64,000 bases of DNA from Kumtagia sp963829135 (GTDB taxonomy: Bacteria; Pseudomonadota; Alphaproteobacteria; Rhizobiales; Rhizobiaceae), in contig CAWHHO010000007.1 in assembly GCA_963829135.1 (NCBI GenBank), positions 1 through 64,000 on the forward strand, written 5' to 3'. A program made the translations under genes and the position numbers. Positions 9,847 to 19,650 of the stretch are shown piece by piece. The first letter of the stretch is position 1; every line of letters starts with the position of its first letter. The notes under the pieces are model-generated. The model did no database searches. It was not told where the DNA came from and worked only from the letters and a program-made list of their open reading frames with translations.

Positions 9847-11277
9847 ATGACCAGAGAGGCACCATGGGCGATCATCGAAGCATCCAACCGCATATCGCTG
9901 GACCTTTACGATCCGCTGGCAGTCGGCCGCACAGCCGAGCCGATCGAGCTATCTCTGCACCTGGGATCGACGCAACCGGCTGACCAGGGCATCGTGGTCG
10001 TCGATCAGTCGGGCCGGACAGTTTCTACCCAGATCGTCGCCAAGTCGCGCGGGTTTGCGACGCTTTGCTTCAATGCGGACATGCCGCGGGGGACTACAAA
10101 CCAACGATGCTACGCATATGTGAGCGATGCAAAGCTGGTGCAACCCCAGGGCGGCATTAGGCAGCTTAACCCTTCAATGGCCGATGGTGTGCGGCGTCTC
10201 CATACCGGCACCTACGAACTCGAACTCTGCCACGGTACCGGACAAGGGGACGGTGGCAGCAAGTGGGGGATCCGCCATTTCGAGCACACCGCGCAGAACA
10301 TCAATCTCATCGCCGGGAACTCCAATGCTTGGGGTGGCGTGTACGGTCCTTTCTTCACGCCTGAGAACGGGCTGGTAAACCCGCCAGCGCACATGGTGAT
10401 CGCCGTGGAGCCGGTGGCAGAGGGGCCCGTCTTCTGCCGCTACCGGATGCACGGCACTATCCCAGACGGGTTACGTCCCGAGCTCCGCGGCAAGCGGCTG
10501 GAGATCATGGTGGACCTTCTACAACCGCTCGCATTGGTTCGATCGAACTTACAGGCTCGACGATTTCGAGACGACCATCGATGGAAAGCAGTGCACGCAA
10601 CCGGATGACGGTTGGAGACGAGATCGAGAGCGGTAAAGGCAAGCTGCTCCTCACTTCCTATATGCATGCAGGCGGCACCCGCTACAGGCAGGGTGACCAG
10701 TATCACCGACTGCTCCTCAGTTGCATCGAGGATCTTCGGCGACGGGAGCCGGACGCAGTCGCAGCCGCGATGCAGAAACTTGGCATCGATCCGGGGGAAG
10801 AGACCGCGGCGTTGGCATTGGGACAATTACTGGCGGCTCTTTAGCGTTATTGAGGCGGCGCTGCCGCGCGAGCTTCTCGAGCGCGAGGTAGAGCTTATTA
10901 GCCGGCGCGCCAACGAGGTGGTCTGGTCCGACGCGGTACACGCTAAGGTGCACGCGACGGACGGCTTTATTGACGTGAACGCCGCACCCGAGCAATCCGT
11001 TTTCCCGTTTGATGCGCGCAAAACCTGCGCGCACAGCGTGGAGACCGGGTTCAGCTTCATCCACGTGGTCAACCGCACCATCCCACGGATGAACATCATC
11101 CAACGCCGGGATTCCGGCTGGGTTAACTGGGGCACCAACGGAGAGAATGAATATCCGGAGCTGCCGTCCGGGGCGACAATTCGTGCGGCCTACGGTCAAT
11201 TCGACGACTGGGAGGCGGAGGCAAACAAGATGGAGACACCCCTCGCAGTCGCCGTCGGTCCACTCGAATGGCGATAG
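9847..11277 (+). pseudogene. Uncharacterised sugar-island protein, paralogue A, three or more frameshifts
   Basis: About 475 residues when frames are joined (breaks near 10520, 10580 and 10810). It has no signal peptide, membrane helix or motif I recognise. Recognisable blocks include LYDPLAVGR, GTGQGDGGSKWGIR, GPFFTPENGLVNPPAHM, FYNRSHWFDRTY, NRMTVGDEIESGK, WHWDNYWRLF and GWVNWGTNGENEYPELP. The same blocks in the same order occur in the gene at 14758, so the two are paralogues in one operon. A cytoplasmic enzyme acting on the imported carbohydrate or aglycone is plausible from context, but no reaction can be assigned. Rich in Trp, Gly and Asn, as in many carbohydrate-active proteins. Confidence 0.7.
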
Positions 11278-11310
11278 CTGACGTGCCGGCCCCTACCAAG
11301 GAGGTAGATC

Positions 11311-12330
11311 ATGAAGGGTGTTTTGCTGCCTGGAAACCGGGAAGTCGTGGTTACATCATTTCCCATGCCGAACCGGCTGTAGGCGAGGTCGTCGTGCGAG
11401 TCAAAGCATCGGCAATCTGCCGCAGCGACCTCAGCCTCTATTACGGCAATGCAGTGCTGCCTGGGGTAACGCAAACCCGTCATCTCCGGGCATGAGCCCG
11501 CAGGTATCATCGAGGAGGTCGGGCGCCGGCGTCGTCGGTTTCAAACCGGGCGATCGCGTCGCCATCTATCTCGCCGTCGGCTGTGGCCATTGTCGCTATT
11601 GCCGCAGCGGCGACCTGCAACTCTGCGCGGACTGGGAGTGCCTTGGCTTCACGCGTGACGGCGGCAACGCCGAGTTCATGGTGGTGCCGGCTGCCAACTG
11701 CCTGCTTTCCCGGACGAGATGTCGTTCGTCGCCGGCGCAGTATCGACCGACGCCTTCGGGACACTCTACAGCGCCTGCCGCAAGCTCGAGTCGCAGGCGA
11801 CGTGGCGGTGGCGATCTTCGGCATCGGGCCGATGGGGTGCGCTGGCATACTGGCGGCAAAGGCGCGCGGCGCGCGCGTGATTGCGGTCGATCCACTGGAG
11901 ACGCGTCGCGATTTCGCAATCGAGCTCGGCGCCGATACCGTGCTCGATCCGGCGAAGGAGGACGTAGTGGGCTCCCTGATCCAGGCGACTGGCGGGAGGG
12001 GCGTCGATGTTGCGATCGACTGCTCCGGCAACTCCAAGGCGCAGAACGCAGCGCTCGATGCGACGCGTCGCTTCGGCAAGGTCGCCTTCATAGGCGAGTC
12101 GCGCGAGACCACCATCAACCCAAGCGACCAGCTCATCCGCAAGCAGCTGACGCTGATGGGCTCCTGGTATTTCAACATCTCCGAGTGGGACGACATCGCG
12201 CGCGTCATCGTTGAGAAGTCGATACCGATCGAGAAGCTGGTGACGCCACCGGTTCAGCCTCGACGAGGCGCCAACCGCCTTCCGTCTGTTCGACGAGCGC
12301 AAGACCGAAAAGGCCGTCTTCGTCTTCTGA
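11311..12330 (+). pseudogene. Zinc-dependent medium-chain alcohol/polyol dehydrogenase, frameshifted
   Basis: The ATG at 11311 follows AAGGAGGTAGATC, an ideal ribosome site. Joined frames give the GroES-like domain with catalytic-zinc context ICRSDLSLYYG, the structural-zinc cysteines in CGHCRYCRSGDLQLC, then the nucleotide-binding fold (VAIFGIGPMGCAGILAA, VIAVDP, GADTVLDP) and the end FRLFDERKTEKAVFVF before TGA at 12328. Breaks occur near 11375, 11500, 11710 and 12250. The length (about 340 residues) is normal for the family. It probably oxidises a sugar, polyol or threonine-like alcohol from the imported substrate. Confidence 0.8.
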
Positions 12331-12347
12331 GGACGTAGGGGCGCGCA

Positions 12348-13192
12348 ATGAAATATGCCTTCAACACCTGGCCCTACAGCAGCTTCCCGGTCTGGGTGCC
12401 GTCCTATCCGCTTGAGGACACGATCCGACGAATCGCGGCTATCGGCTATGACGGCATAGAGATCGGCTGCGCTGCGCCGCATGCTTGGCCGGATTTTGTG
12501 TCCGCTGAGAGACGGCGAGAGCTGCGTGCGCTGATGAGCGACGTAAACCTCACGCCCGTTAGCCTGCTGCCTGCGCCGGGCGGTGGCCCCGGCGTAAACA
12601 CCGCCTCGTGCATGCCGGAGGAGCGGGCGTTCGCCATCAATCACTACAAGCAGGTCGTCGACCTTGCGTCCGATCTCGGCGCAGGACTCGTCCTTTACAT
12701 TGCAGGATGGCTCAGCCACGGCACTTCGCGGCTTGACGGTTTTGCCTGGAGCGCGGAGGCATTGCGCGAGATCGGCGCACATGCCCAGGAGCGAGGCATC
12801 ACCATCGCCGTCGAGCCCACGCCGACCGACAGCAACCTAATCGAGAAGGCCGACGACGCTCTGGAGCTCATGCGCAAGTGCGGACTGCCGAACGTGAAAG
12901 TGATGTTCGACACCTATCCACGCGCTCTATCGGAACGAAGTTTCGTCCGACTACGTGCGCCAGATGGGCGAGCACCTGGTCCACGTGCACTTCGCGGACA
13001 CCGACCGGGGTGCTCCAGGCGACGGCGCTGTCGATTGGACGGGCGTGCTTCTCGGCTCTTCGTGAGGTCGGGTTCTAGGGCCATTGCACCATGGAGATCG
13101 GATTCCACAAACGCTCGATCGATCCCGACGGCATCGCGCGGCGCGCGCTCGCCTATATGCGGGAACTCGAAAAAAGGCTGCCGGAACAGTAA
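12348..13192 (+). pseudogene. Sugar phosphate isomerase/epimerase (xylose isomerase-like TIM barrel), frameshifted
   Basis: Starts MKYAFNTWPYSSFPVW at 12348, 17 bases after the dehydrogenase. The AP-endonuclease-2 fold is shown by YDGIEIGC, LGAGLVLYIAGW, ITIAVEPTP (metal-ligand Glu) and VKVMFDTY (metal-ligand Asp), then, after frame changes near 12915 and 13060, EHLVHVHFADTDRGAPGDG (metal-ligand His) and MEIGFHKRSIDPDG. About 280 residues. These enzymes isomerise or epimerise keto sugars in the cytoplasm; here it would act next to the zinc dehydrogenase. Specific substrate unknown. Confidence 0.8.
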
Positions 13193-13239
13193 CCAAGCCC
13201 ACGACGACGCTTGCCGTTTTACAAGGAAGAGGATGATCG

Positions 13240-14765
13240 ATGAACGTGCTATCCGGATTTACGCCATCGAAGGCCGAAGCGGCGGGCGATACGATGCCAT
13301 TCTTCTGGAATGGCGAGTGGCACATCTTCTTTTTGAAATCACCGCCCGGCGCTTGGGGGTATCCCGATCGAGTTCGCGGCGCGCTTGGCCACATAGTTTC
13401 CCGGGATCTCGTCGAATGGCTTGAACTGCCGGATTGCCTCAACCCAGGAGAGCCCGGCAGCTACGACTGCGACGGCGTGTGGACCGGCTCGGTTATGGAG
13501 CGAGATGGCGTATTTCACTTTTATTACACGGGCTTCAATACCAAGAGTGCGACGCGACAAACGATCTGCCATGCCACGAGCACTGACTTGATCAGCTGGA
13601 CTAAAGATCCATCGAACCCGATTATTCAGTCCGACACGCGGCGCTTCGAGGCACATGACTGGCGCGATCCATTCCTCTTTCGCGATCAGGACAGTGGAAG
13701 ATATGCAATGCTCATCGCGGCGACGAGAGAACACGGGACCCTCGTTCTGTCGCGGCACGCTTGCTGTTGCATACTCTGATGATCTTGCAACTTGGGAGCT
13801 AAAGGACGGGCCGTTCGTACGTCAACGACTGACCCACTGCCCTGAATGCCCGGAAATATTCAAGCTAGGGGACTGGTGGTACCTCGTCTATTCCCGCTAC
13901 TCGGAACATTCTCAAACGATATACCGCGTTGCTCGATCACCCAACGGGCCTTGGGAGGCGCGGGCCCTTGATTCTATCGAGGGCCGTCGCTTTTATGCGG
14001 CCAAGTCTGCTGCAGACGGTTCTGGACGGCGCGTCACCTTTGCGTGGACAAACGCACGGACCAACTACGGCGCAGATGCGCCCTGGGAATGGGGCGGAAC
14101 CTTCGCAGCTCCTCGTGATCTCAACCAGCTCGAGGACGGAACACTGATAACGTCCTTGGTTCCGGAGGTCGCCGCGGCCTACCGAAAGAAGTCGCCTTGC
14201 AAATGGTACCGGGCGTCGGTGAATGGAGCGGCCGCCCAGCCCATCCAGTAACGCCGCCGGGACACTAAGCTACGTACTTCTAGCCCATCAACGTCCAGAT
14301 CATCTTCTCCTCGACACAACCATTGAGATCGAACCCGGCACAAACCAAGCCGGGCTTTATCGTAGAACCATCTGAGGGCCGTCCTCGGGCTATCTGCTGG
14401 CAATAGAACCGCTAAGGCAAAGGGTGGTCCTTGACCGATGGCCTTCGGCGATGGACCCGAACTGGCAGGCACTCGCACCGGACGACTTTGTACAACCCGA
14501 ACTCGATAGTCCGCTGGTGACGCGGCAGCTTGCGACGCTCCCGGCGGACAACCGCTATCGTGTCCGCATCTTGAGGAGTGGGTCGCTGGTGGAATGTTTT
14601 GTCGGGGATCAGGTGGCGGCAAGCTACAGAATTTATGAAACGTCTCCGACCCCATTCGGGCTCTTTGTCAGAGAGGGTAGTGCCCGATTTGAAGGGCTGG
14701 TCCTTAAGATCTCTTTGACGGCGAAGTCTGTTTCCGTTTCTAGAAAGACAGTGCGACATGACTGA
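13240..14765 (+). pseudogene. GH32-like glycosidase (beta-fructosidase clan), frameshifted
   Basis: From the ATG at 13240 the product has the five-bladed propeller pattern of clan GH-J: a GDTMPFFWNGEWHIFFL opening that would carry the nucleophile Asp, GVWTGSVMERDG, the WRDP motif (transition-state Asp) and, after a break near 13745, CPECPEIFKLGDWW with the acid/base Glu. A C-terminal beta-sandwich (YRVRILRSGSLVECFVGDQVA, FGLFVREGSARF) follows further breaks between 14180 and 14425 and ends at TGA 14763. No signal peptide is present, so it should hydrolyse an imported glycoside in the cytoplasm. Its stop overlaps the next ATG at 14758. A GH43/GH68 relationship is an alternative at this level. 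Confidence 0.75.
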
Positions 14766-16209
14766 GTGGACACACCCTGCCTATGATCATAGGATGATCC
14801 TGAATGTAGTCGATCCTCTACGGATTGGTCGGCGGCGGGAGCCGGTACGCATCGATCTGGTGTTTGATGACTTCAGGCCGCATCGTGATGGTCTCCTTGT
14901 CACCGACCCCGACGGTAGGCCTGTGCCCTCGCAGGTCATATCGCGTGATGAGAGCGGCCGATATTTCGAGTGCCAGCCTCTATTTCCTCGCGGACGTGGC
15001 AGAGGGCGGCACCGGGCTCGCGCGGCATCATCTTTATCTCTCCGCTACAGAGCGGACACCTCACTCATTCGAAGGCATCAGGCAGCTTCCCCCCCGCCTC
15101 GCAGATGGTGTCCGTCGGCTCGACACGGGCCATTACGTCCTGGAACTTTGCCGCGGCACTGGGAGGGGCGACGGCGGATCGAAATGGGGAATTCGCGATA
15201 TCGAGGCAAAAGCTCAGGGTATCCCGCTCATTCACAACGCACACAACGCTCTTGGTGGCGTCTATGGACCATTCTTCACCCCAGAGAATGGGTTGGTGAA
15301 CCCGCCTGCTCACATGATCATCAACGTCGAACCTATCTTCGAAGGACCTGTGGCCTGCCGCTATAGGTTGCACGGCGAAATCCCGCAGGGTCTGAGACCC
15401 GAACTCGCAGGCAAGCGTCTGGACATGACCTGGACATTCTTTGCGCACTCACCATGGTTCGTGCGAACCTACAATGTCGATCCTTTCGAGACTGTTGTGA
15501 CGGCCGTCCAGTCGTGAACCGGATTACCGTGGGCGATGAGTTAGAGAGCGGCAAGAACAACCTTCTCCTCTCCGGCTATATGCACAAGGGCGGAACGGCT
15601 TATCGATCCGGTGATCTATACGCTGAAATACTCCTGGATCGAATCCGCGATCTCCAAGCGCGGGAGCCCGATATGGTGTCACAGGCGATGGCCAAACTTG
15701 GAATCGATCCCGCTGAAGATCCTTCAGCGTGGCATTGGGACAATTACTGGCGCATGTTCTGCGTTCTCGAAGGTGCGCTGGAAAGGTCTGTTCTTGAACG
15801 CGAGACTGATAGCATATGGCGGCATGCCAACGATGTCGTCTGGAGCAACCTCGACCACAATCGTGCAAAATATACAGACGGCATGATCGATGTCAGTCGT
15901 GAACCAGAGCAGACGATTTTTCCTACAAATGCTCAGAAGACTTGCGCGCATAATCCACTTAACGGCTACTCTTTTGTTCATTACGTCAGTGCGGTTGTCC
16001 CACGAATGCAGATAGTGCAACGATTTGAGTCGGGATGGGTCAATTGGGGCACCAATGGCGAGAACGAGTTCCCGGAATTGCCATGTGGCTCTACGATCTG
16101 GGCTGCGTACGGTCGGTTCGACAACTGGCAGAAGGAAGTTGACCGCATGGAGACACCGCTCGCCGCCTCGGTGGGCCCGATGCAGCGATACTATCCTTTG
16201 TCGGGATGA
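14758..16209 (+). pseudogene. Uncharacterised sugar-island protein, paralogue B, two frameshifts
   Basis: About 480 residues with breaks near 14985 and 15505. It repeats the whole block order of the gene at 9847: LNVVDPLRIGRRREP, GRGDGGSKWGIRD, GPFFTPENGLVNPPAHM, NRITVGDELESGK, AWHWDNYWRMFCVLEGAL and GWVNWGTNGENEFPELPCGS, ending METPLAASVGPMQRY. The start overlaps the glycosidase stop by eight bases, so it belongs to the same transcript. The C-terminal half is in one frame from 15454 to 16209 and is the best part for a family search. I know no named domain that fits; function is unknown beyond its link with glycoside uptake. Confidence 0.7.
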
Positions 16210-16806
16210 AGCCGAAGAGGTCTTGGCTTCGATGCCAAACCGAGGGCGCGGTTTCCAAGTTCCGCTACTCGACCCGCTTGTTCAAATGGAGCAGCCTATA
16301 ACTCTCGTTCTCGAAACGGTCCAGTGTCTCTGAGTCCTCCGTGACACATGCGTATCGCAATCCAGTAGAGTCGCTGTTGCGCGGCATATTTGGCCACCCG
16401 CCATCATCAGCCTCGCAATCCGGCAACGCTTGGTCACCCATCAGATGGTACCTGACGCGGATCATCATACAGGTTACACACATGAAAGGGGGCCCTCTGT
16501 TTCGATGCTCATTATAAGCGATATCGATCCGGTCAATAGAATTGTTTAGCACTTGGAATTGAACAAACTACCAGGAAATCCCTTTAGACATAAGCTAGGA
16601 GGAATGACCTGCGAGCCGCTCTAGGGACGCACTCGAGAGTTGCTGCCGCATATCGCATCGACGCCGCGATTTCACGCCGGGTCGATTTCGCAGGCTCGTA
16701 ACCCGCAGGTAACCCTCGCCTCAGAAGCACTTCTGTTGATTGCGATTTCAACAGCCCAAAACGCACAAAAGCCGCGGAATTCCGCGGCTTTGGTGGTTAG
16801 GAAATT
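16210..16806. other. Non-coding stretch between the sugar island and tRNA-Gly
   Basis: No open frame with believable content was found. The segment ends at the tRNA terminator. It would be the place to look for an attachment-site duplicate or degraded integrase if the sugar island entered at the tRNA; none was recognised. Confidence 0.4.
16767..16791 (-). terminator. Rho-independent terminator of tRNA-Gly
   Basis: AAAGCCGCGG-AATT-CCGCGGCTTT is a perfect 10-bp stem with a four-base loop just beyond the tRNA 3' end, and on the minus strand the stem is followed by a short T run. Confidence 0.85.
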
Positions 16807-16881
16807 TGGAGCGGGTGAAGCGATTCGAACGCTCGACCCCAACCTTGGCAAGGTTGTGCTCTACCCCTGAGCTACACCCGC
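16807..16881 (-). tRNA. tRNA-Gly (GCC)
   Basis: The minus strand reads as a complete cloverleaf: acceptor GCGGGTG pairing with CACCCGC, D-arm GCTCAGGGGTAGAGC, anticodon loop with GCC flanked by the ACAACCT/AGGTTGG stem, T-loop GTTCGAATC and an encoded CCA end at 16809-16807. The plus-strand sugar island lies on its 3' side, the side at which integrative elements usually enter. Confidence 0.95.
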
Positions 16882-17088
16882 TCGCGCGGCGCAGGCGCCG
16901 CAAGCCGCGCCTATATGGCCGAAGCCCCGCGCGATTGCAACAGGGAAAACGCAGCTTTCGGAAAACGCTGGAAATGGATGTAACGGCGCGGATGTAACAG
17001 TCGCCAGCGGCTTGCGGCGAAGACCGGGATGCTTGTTTCGCGCTCGAGCATTCGTCATAAGGCACGACAGTCCGTAACAGAGCGCACC

Positions 17089-17589
17089 ATGCCAAGAACG
17101 CCCGAAGACCTTTTCGCATTTCTGGATTCGCTCGGAATTGCGGTTACGACGAAGTGGCACGCGCCGCTCTACACGGTCGCCGACAGTCAAGCGCTGCGCG
17201 GCGAGATCGTTGGTGGCCACACCAAGAACCTGTTTCTCAAGGACAAGAAGGACAGCTATTTTCTTGTCACGGTCGATGAGGATGCGGTGGTCGATCTAAA
17301 GCAGATCCATCATCTGATCGGAGCGGCGAGCAGAGTTTCATTCGGCAGGCCCGAGGCACTGCTGGACCTGCTCGGCGTCACGCCCGGTGCGGTAACCGTT
17401 TTTGGCCTCATCAACGACCCTGGAGGCAAGGTCAAGCTGATCCTCGACGAGGTTCTGATGGAGAGCGACATCATTAACGGCCATCCGCTGACGAACGAGG
17501 CAACCACGTCGATCGCGGCGAGTGACCTGCTTGCATTCGTGCGCGCTACGGGCCACGAACCACAAGTCTTGAAAGTATCGCAGGCATAG
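17089..17589 (+). CDS. YbaK/ProX-type aminoacyl-tRNA editing domain protein
   Basis: A 166-residue free-standing editing protein of the YbaK/EbsC fold. The ATG at 17089 begins MPRTPEDLFAFLDSLGI; KNLFLKDKKDSYFLVTV holds the conserved substrate-binding lysine, and SVTPG-like GVTPGAVTVFGLINDP forms the other side of the pocket. Such proteins hydrolyse mischarged tRNAs, for the ProX branch Ala-tRNA(Pro), in the cytoplasm. It is followed 40 bases later by the thioredoxin-like gene, a pairing frequent in rhizobia. Confidence 0.88.
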   Translation: MPRTPEDLFAFLDSLGIAVTTKWHAPLYTVADSQALRGEIVGGHTKNLFLKDKKDSYFLVTVDEDAVVDLKQIHHLIGAASRVSFGRPEALLDLLGVTPGAVTVFGLINDPGGKVKLILDEVLMESDIINGHPLTNEATTSIAASDLLAFVRATGHEPQVLKVSQA

Positions 17590-17628
17590 CCACATGCTGG
17601 GCGAACCAGCCACAGGGCGGAGCAAGAG

Positions 17629-18600
17629 ATGAGCAACGAGAACAATCCCTATGCCAGTGCCGGCGGGCAATACTCGGCCAGCGTCCAGTATGGCTCTACG
17701 CCGAACGGCAGCGCGCCTGAAGCCGGCGTGTCCGTGGCGGTCAAGGCCGTGACCACCGCAAGTTTCACGGCCGACGTCATCCAGGAATCGCGAAAGCAGC
17801 CGGTCCTCGTGGATTTCTGGGCACCATGGTGCGGACCGTGCAAACAGTTGGCGCCCGTGCTGGAGAAAGTGGTCCAGGCCTCCGGCGGCAAGGTCAAGCT
17901 GGTCAAGATGAATATCGACGAGCATCCGTCGATCGCCGGCCAGCTGGGCATCCAGTCGATCCCGGCCGTCATCGCTTTCAAGAATGGCCAACCGGTCGAT
18001 GGGTTCATGGGGGCGGTGCCGGAAAGCCAGATCCAGGAATTCATCACGCGCATCGCAGGAAAAGGCGCCGGGCCGCAGATCGCGGAGACGCTTGCCGCGG
18101 CGGTAAAGGCGCGCGAGGCGGGGGACCTGGAGGCCGCCGCGAACCTGTACGACGCCGTACTCGCCGATCAGCCCGACAACATTGACGCGCTGGGAGGACT
18201 GGCCGATATCCTGTTCGAGGCTGGGGATCGTGCGGCGGTGGATGAATTGCTTGCCAGCGTGCCGGATGACAAGAAGAACGCACCTGCCATAGCCGGTGTT
18301 CGCGCCAAGATCGCGCTCGCCGACCAGGCCGCCGCGCTCGGCGATCCGGTGGAACTGGAGCGCCGGCTGGCCGCCAATCCCAAGGATTATGAAGCGCGTT
18401 TCGATCTTGCAATGATCGAAAACGCGCTCGGCAAGCGTGGCGAGGCGGCGGACAACCTTCTCGCCATCGTCAAGGCGGACCGCACCTGGCGGGACGATGG
18501 GGCGCGCGCGCAATTGCTGCAGTTTTTCGACGCGTGGGGGATGACCGATGAGATTACGCTGGCGACTCGGCGCAAGCTGTCGTCGTTGCTGTTCTCGTAA
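17629..18600 (+). CDS. ybbN: Thioredoxin-domain co-chaperone (YbbN/CnoX)
   Basis: A 323-residue cytoplasmic protein. Residues about 40-145 are a thioredoxin fold with CGPC at 68-71 and the cis-proline region QSIPAVIAF; residues about 160-315 are alpha-helical TPR-like repeats (AGDLEAAANLYDAVLADQP). The arrangement is that of YbbN/CnoX, a holdase that protects unfolding proteins from oxidation and hands them to GroEL or DnaK. The redox-active cysteines are retained. A GGAGCAAGAG ribosome site supports the ATG at 17629. Confidence 0.93.
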   Translation: MSNENNPYASAGGQYSASVQYGSTPNGSAPEAGVSVAVKAVTTASFTADVIQESRKQPVLVDFWAPWCGPCKQLAPVLEKVVQASGGKVKLVKMNIDEHPSIAGQLGIQSIPAVIAFKNGQPVDGFMGAVPESQIQEFITRIAGKGAGPQIAETLAAAVKAREAGDLEAAANLYDAVLADQPDNIDALGGLADILFEAGDRAAVDELLASVPDDKKNAPAIAGVRAKIALADQAAALGDPVELERRLAANPKDYEARFDLAMIENALGKRGEAADNLLAIVKADRTWRDDGARAQLLQFFDAWGMTDEITLATRRKLSSLLFS

Positions 18601-18737
18601 CCGCGCGTTGCGCAAGCCTGTGCAAGGCGTACAAGGAGAGGGCGAGGCCCGGCAATGTTGACGGCCATGGGTGAACCGGCCTTGAGATTTGCGTTGACCG
18701 CGCCACCTCTCTGGAGGTGCCGAAACGGAGAAGTTTG

Positions 18738-19409
18738 ATGCAGGTGGGAAATGCCCGCTACAGGTCTGCTGCGGATATCCCACCCGCCGTGCCGGTGTTT
18801 CCTCTGGCCGAGGCGTTGCTGCTGCCGGGCGGGCGCATGCCGCTCAACGTGTTCGAACCGCGCTATTTGCAGATGATCGACGATGCCATTGCCGGTGACC
18901 GCATTATTGGGATGGTGCAGCCGTCATTGGATGGATCCAAGCGTGGCGACGACGAGCCGAACCTGTGCGAGGTCGGTTGCCTCGGGCGCATCATTTCGCT
19001 CTCCGAGACGGGCGATGGCCGCTACCTGATCTCCCTCCAGGGGATTTGCCGTTTTCGAATTTTGACCGAGCTGCCGATCAAGACTGCGTTTCGGCAATGC
19101 AGGATCGCCCCGTTCCTGGGCGATCTGGTGGAGGACGAGGGCGCCGGCGAAGTCAATCGCCCGGCTCTGCTCAAGGCATTCCGAGCCTATTTGCAGGCGA
19201 ATGATCTCGATGCGGACTGGGACAGCGTAAGTCGGGCCGACAACGCGATGCTGGTCAACGCGCTATCGATGATGGCGCCATACGGCGCTGCCGAGAAACA
19301 GGCATTGCTGGAAGCTGCCGATCTGAAGACGCGCGCCGATACGCTGATTGCCATAACCGAAATGGCATTGGCTCGCGACAGCGACGATTTCGGCTCGAGC
19401 CTGCAATGA
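18738..19409 (+). CDS. Lon N-terminal (LON substrate-binding) domain protein
   Basis: A 223-residue stand-alone LON domain without the ATPase or protease parts. PVFPLAEALLLPGGRMPLNVFEPRYLQMIDDAI is typical of the family, followed by GCLGRIISLSETGDGRYLISLQG. The ATG at 18738 is preferred to the GTG 21 bases upstream because GGAGAAG lies before it. The next gene's ATG overlaps its TGA, so the two are co-translated; this pair with the YbbN gene before it is a conserved alphaproteobacterial string. Molecular role not established. Confidence 0.9.
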   Translation: MQVGNARYRSAADIPPAVPVFPLAEALLLPGGRMPLNVFEPRYLQMIDDAIAGDRIIGMVQPSLDGSKRGDDEPNLCEVGCLGRIISLSETGDGRYLISLQGICRFRILTELPIKTAFRQCRIAPFLGDLVEDEGAGEVNRPALLKAFRAYLQANDLDADWDSVSRADNAMLVNALSMMAPYGAAEKQALLEAADLKTRADTLIAITEMALARDSDDFGSSLQ

Positions 19410-19624
19410 CCAAGGAGAAGGAAGACGCGCGAAAGGCGATCGACGTAAAGTTCCTGGAGCTTCTGGTCTGCCCGTTGACGAAAGGGCCGCTGAAGCTCGA
19501 CGCCGAACGCAACGAACTGGTCTCGCGGCTCGCGAAGCTTGCCTATCCTGTGCGCGACGGAATTCCGGTGCTTCTACCGTCCGAAGCACGACGTGTCGAC
19601 GACGCGGCCAACGACAAGAAGTAG
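19406..19624 (+). CDS. Trm112-like zinc-ribbon-derived small protein (UPF0434/YcaR)
   Basis: A 72-residue protein with the family core LLVCPLTKGPLKLD and LAYPVRDGIPVLLPSEAR. Only one cysteine of the ancestral zinc ribbon remains, as in most bacterial YcaR proteins. The eukaryotic relatives activate methyltransferases; the bacterial role is not settled. It overlaps the preceding Lon-domain gene by four bases. Confidence 0.92.
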   Translation: MTKEKEDARKAIDVKFLELLVCPLTKGPLKLDAERNELVSRLAKLAYPVRDGIPVLLPSEARRVDDAANDKK

Positions 19625-19650
19625 CGGGAACCGCACTTGGCAACAGCGGG

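Noticed and set aside
16584..16766. Minus-strand frame beside the tRNA
   Set aside because: Poor start context and no recognisable content; placed in the tRNA downstream area.
17338..18783. A 481-codon minus-strand frame
   Set aside because: It is the mirror of the YbaK and YbbN genes, which are clearly real on the plus strand; long shadows are expected at high GC.
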